Below, one piece after another: positions 3,326 to 5,679 of a stretch of 5,679 bases of DNA. Below the pieces are notes generated by a model. It saw nothing but the letters and a program-made list of their open reading frames with translations, had not been told where the DNA came from and made no database searches. Within the stretch, counting starts at the first letter, position 1; every line of letters begins with the position of its first letter. The stretch is from Anaerolineae bacterium CG2_30_58_95 (GTDB lineage Bacteria > Chloroflexota > Anaerolineae > Anaerolineales > Villigracilaceae), in assembly GCA_001872165.1 (NCBI GenBank), contig MNXK01000002.1, positions 1 to 5,679 of the forward strand, in the 5' to 3' direction. The position numbers and the translations under genes are program-made.

Positions 3326-5679
3326 ATGATCATTTCCGAACGCGTGAAAAAACTTCGCCAGCAATCCCTCGACGCCGAGGAGACCCTCTCCAGCGAGCGC
3401 GCCGAACTGATGACGGAATTCCATGCGCAGCACCTACTCGGCAAGCAGAATCTGGGGCTGGTTTCTGCGCCGGTGCGCCGCGCCCTGGCCTTCCAATACC
3501 TGATGGAACACAAGACGATTTTCATCGGCGAAGGCGAACTCATCGTCGGCGAGAAAGGCCCGGCTCCAAAGGCCACGCCGACCTACCCGGAACTGTGCTG
3601 CCACAGCCTGCAAGACCTGGACATCCTCAACGGGCGCGAAAAAATCCCCTTTGCCGTCAGCCCGCAGGCGCGGCAGGTTTACCAGGAGACGATCATCCCG
3701 TTCTGGCAGGGCAAATCCATGCGCGACCTGCTCTTCGCCGAGATGACCGGCGAGTGGAAAGCGGCCTATGAAGCCGGCATCTTTACCGAGTTCATGGAGC
3801 AGCGCGCCCCCGGTCACACCGTGCTGGACGACAAGATCTACCGCAAGGGGATGTCGGATTTCAAGGCGGACATTCAGCATAGCCTCCAGGAACTGGACTA
3901 CCTCCACGACCCGCAGGCCTACGCCAAAGAACAGGAACTGCGGGCCATGTCCATCTGCGCCGAGGCGCTGATCCGCTTTGCGCAGCGTCACGCGGACCTG
4001 GCGCGGGCTTCCGCAAAACGAGAGACCGACCCGCAGCGCAAAGCCGAGCTGGAGCGCATCGCCGAGATCTGCGAGCACGTCCCGGCGCATGCCCCGCGCG
4101 ATTTCTGGGAGGCGCTGCAATACTACTGGTTCGTCCACCTGGGCGTGACGACCGAACTCAACACCTGGGACGCCTTTTGCCCCGGTCACCTCGACCGCCA
4201 CCTGGAGCCGTTCTACCGAAAAGGGCTAACAGGTGACTGTCACTTCGGAAGTGACAGTCACCTGACACACGCCGACTTCCGAAGTCTGGCCGAAGAGCTG
4301 CTGCAATGTTTCTGGATCAAGTTCAACAACCAGCCCGCGCCGCCCAAAGTGGGCGTGACGGCGGCTGAGAGCGGCACCTACACTGACTTTGCCCAGATCA
4401 ACCTCGGCGGCATTCTGGAAGACGGCGCGGATGGCGTCAACGAGGTCACCTACCTGCTGCTGGACGTGATCGAGGAGATGCGCCTCTTGCAGCCCAGTTC
4501 TTCGATCCAGGTCAGCAAGAAGAACCCCGACCGCTTCGTCAAGCGCGCCGCCAGGATCATCCGTACCGGCTTCGGGCAGCCGTCGGTTTTCAACGCCGAC
4601 CTGATCGTCCAGGAACTGGTGCGCATGGGCAAATCCGTAGCCGACGCCCGCAGCGGCGGCTCGTCCGGCTGCGTGGAGGTCGGCGCGTTCGGCAAAGAAG
4701 CCTACATCCTGACCGGTTACTTCAACATGCCCAAGCTGCTGGAGCTGACCCTGCACAACGGCCTGGATCCGCGCACGGGGCGCAAGATCGGCCTGGAGAC
4801 AGGCGATCCGGCCACGTTCGAATCCTTCGAGGAATTCTTCGCGGCTTACGAAAAGCAACTGCGCTATTTCATTGAGATCAAGGTGCGCGGCAACAACGTC
4901 ATCGAAAGGCTGTACGCGGCCTATATGCCTGCCCCATTCCTCTCGCTGCTGATTGACGACTGCATCGCCAGTGGCAAGGATTATCACGACGGTGGGGCGC
5001 GCTACAACAGCACCTACATCCAGGGCGTGGGACTCGGCACGCTCACGGATGCCATGACCGTCATCAAGTACCATGTTTTCGACCAAAAGACGCTGAAGAT
5101 GGACGCGCTGCTTGCCTTGCTGGATGCCGACTTCGAAGGCCACGAGCGCGAACGCCAGAGGCTGTTGAACAAGACGCCCCGTTACGGCAACGACGACGAT
5201 TACGCCGACAGCGTGATGGTGGCCCTGTTCAACGCCTACTTCGACGCCATTGACGGGCGTCCGAACACCAGGGGCGGCGCGTACCGCATCAACCTGTTGC
5301 CGACCACGGTGCACATCTACTTCGGCTCGGTCACTGGTGCGACGCCGGACGGACGCCGGGCCTGGTCGCCGTTATCGGAGGGCGTCTCCCCCGTCCAGGG
5401 CGCGGATCGTCACGGCCCGACCGCGGTGCTCAGGTCCGTCGCCAAGATGGATCACGTCCGCACCGGCGGCACGCTGCTCAACCAGAAGTTCACGCCTCAG
5501 CTGCTCAAAGACGAAGAGGGGCTGGACAAACTGGTGGGACTGATCCGCACCTACTTCAAGCTGGACGGTCACCACATCCAGTTCAACGTGGTGGACGCGG
5601 CCACGCTGCGGGCGGCACAGCAGAACCCGGCGCAATACCGCGACCTGATCGTGCGCGTGGCCGGGTACAGCGACTACTT
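3326..5679 (+). CDS. Glycyl radical enzyme, eliminase/dehydratase clade, trans-4-hydroxyproline dehydratase-like, 3' end outside window
   Basis: Open from ATG 3326 (GGAGG 5 nt upstream) to the window end: 784 residues, probably only a few dozen short. Key sites: PGHT with His164; SGCVE with thiyl-radical Cys449 and Glu451; RVAGYS with glycyl-radical Gly780. The GCVE motif, rather than the CC pair of pyruvate formate-lyase, marks the eliminase clade. As I remember the Clostridioides trans-4-hydroxy-L-proline dehydratase, its Phe152, His160, Ser334, Cys434, Glu436, Tyr450, Thr645 and Gly765 map to Phe156, His164, Ser349, Cys449, Glu451, Tyr465, Thr660 and Gly780. That enzyme dehydrates hydroxyproline to pyrroline-5-carboxylate in the cytoplasm. 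The offset jumps from +4 to +15 exactly across a palindrome-coded peptide at 302-313, which looks inserted. A dedicated radical-SAM activase is needed and may lie downstream; none is visible. Glycerol or other diol dehydratase is less likely, since Thr463 stands where I recall Asp in glycerol dehydratase. Superfamily is certain, substrate tentative. Confidence 0.93.
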   Translation, partial: MIISERVKKLRQQSLDAEETLSSERAELMTEFHAQHLLGKQNLGLVSAPVRRALAFQYLMEHKTIFIGEGELIVGEKGPAPKATPTYPELCCHSLQDLDILNGREKIPFAVSPQARQVYQETIIPFWQGKSMRDLLFAEMTGEWKAAYEAGIFTEFMEQRAPGHTVLDDKIYRKGMSDFKADIQHSLQELDYLHDPQAYAKEQELRAMSICAEALIRFAQRHADLARASAKRETDPQRKAELERIAEICEHVPAHAPRDFWEALQYYWFVHLGVTTELNTWDAFCPGHLDRHLEPFYRKGLTGDCHFGSDSHLTHADFRSLAEELLQCFWIKFNNQPAPPKVGVTAAESGTYTDFAQINLGGILEDGADGVNEVTYLLLDVIEEMRLLQPSSSIQVSKKNPDRFVKRAARIIRTGFGQPSVFNADLIVQELVRMGKSVADARSGGSSGCVEVGAFGKEAYILTGYFNMPKLLELTLHNGLDPRTGRKIGLETGDPATFESFEEFFAAYEKQLRYFIEIKVRGNNVIERLYAAYMPAPFLSLLIDDCIASGKDYHDGGARYNSTYIQGVGLGTLTDAMTVIKYHVFDQKTLKMDALLALLDADFEGHERERQRLLNKTPRYGNDDDYADSVMVALFNAYFDAIDGRPNTRGGAYRINLLPTTVHIYFGSVTGATPDGRRAWSPLSEGVSPVQGADRHGPTAVLRSVAKMDHVRTGGTLLNQKFTPQLLKDEEGLDKLVGLIRTYFKLDGHHIQFNVVDAATLRAAQQNPAQYRDLIVRVAGYSDY
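4230..4264. repeat. 35-bp palindrome inside the glycyl radical enzyme gene
   Basis: Seventeen bases on each side of a single central G (4247) are perfectly complementary. Each arm contains an 11-bp palindrome of its own, GTGACTGTCAC (4233-4243) and GTGACAGTCAC (4251-4261), so the unit is both an inverted and a near-direct repeat, with centres 18 bp apart. With one flanking A it fills exactly 12 codons (4229-4264, residues 302-313). In RNA it would form a stem of about 16 bp with a CGG loop. An in-frame palindromic insertion is the best reading; a protein-binding double operator is an alternative. Confidence 0.88.

Noticed and set aside
4226..5314. Long reverse-strand ORF of 362 codons
   Set aside because: It lies wholly antisense to the glycyl radical enzyme, whose catalytic motifs are intact; the open reverse frame is a by-product of GC-rich codon use.
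3326..5679. Pyruvate formate-lyase proper
   Set aside because: The active-site region has a single Cys in GCVE with a neighbouring Glu, typical of dehydratase-type glycyl radical enzymes, not the adjacent CC pair of pyruvate formate-lyase.

Overview
The window looks like a GC-rich, anaerobic, environmental bacterium, most plausibly an Anaerolineae-type Chloroflexota. That placement is inference, from the gene repertoire and the density of short palindromic repeats; no marker gene is present. Everything identifiable is on the + strand.

Layout. (1) 1-695 is the 3' part of a gene ending in a soluble-lytic-transglycosylase (lysozyme-like) domain. (2) 696-1174 is a 479-nt intergenic region with no convincing gene, holding at least three different palindromic or repeat elements. 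(3) 1175-3286 is a complete 703-codon gene for a membrane-anchored, multi-cluster iron-sulfur oxidoreductase of the HdrD/GlpC/DUF224 kind: NarI-like membrane part, two ferredoxin-type 4Fe-4S motifs, two CCG-type cysteine domains. (4) After a 39-nt gap with a good sigma70-like promoter and Shine-Dalgarno site, 3326-5679 is a glycyl radical enzyme (784 codons visible). It runs off the window just after its glycyl radical loop. Its catalytic residues fit the eliminase/dehydratase clade, and their spacing closely matches what I remember of trans-4-hydroxy-L-proline dehydratase.

Most interesting signal. The region is seeded with short palindromic elements, and several sit IN FRAME inside conserved genes. 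A 66-bp sequence is present twice with no mismatch, once between genes (828-893) and once inside the Fe-S gene (2158-2223). The coding copy is nested in the stem of a second palindromic element (2144-2261). Together they add an Arg/Gly/Pro-rich linker of about 40 residues between the two 4Fe-4S motifs. A near-perfect 35-bp palindrome (4230-4264) adds about 12 residues to the glycyl radical enzyme, between its N-terminal catalytic His region and the rest of the active site. A third tract in the Fe-S gene (about 2899-2962: a hairpin followed by 7-bp repeats) may be a further insertion. This resembles, by analogy, the Rickettsia palindromic elements, which enter protein genes as tolerated peptide inserts.

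How the genes work together. The Fe-S protein and the glycyl radical enzyme may be co-transcribed, but the second gene also appears to have its own promoter. A role of the Fe-S protein in passing electrons between a soluble carrier and quinone is inferred from its family. No activase, P5C reductase or ETF gene is visible, so the pathway cannot be fixed from this window.
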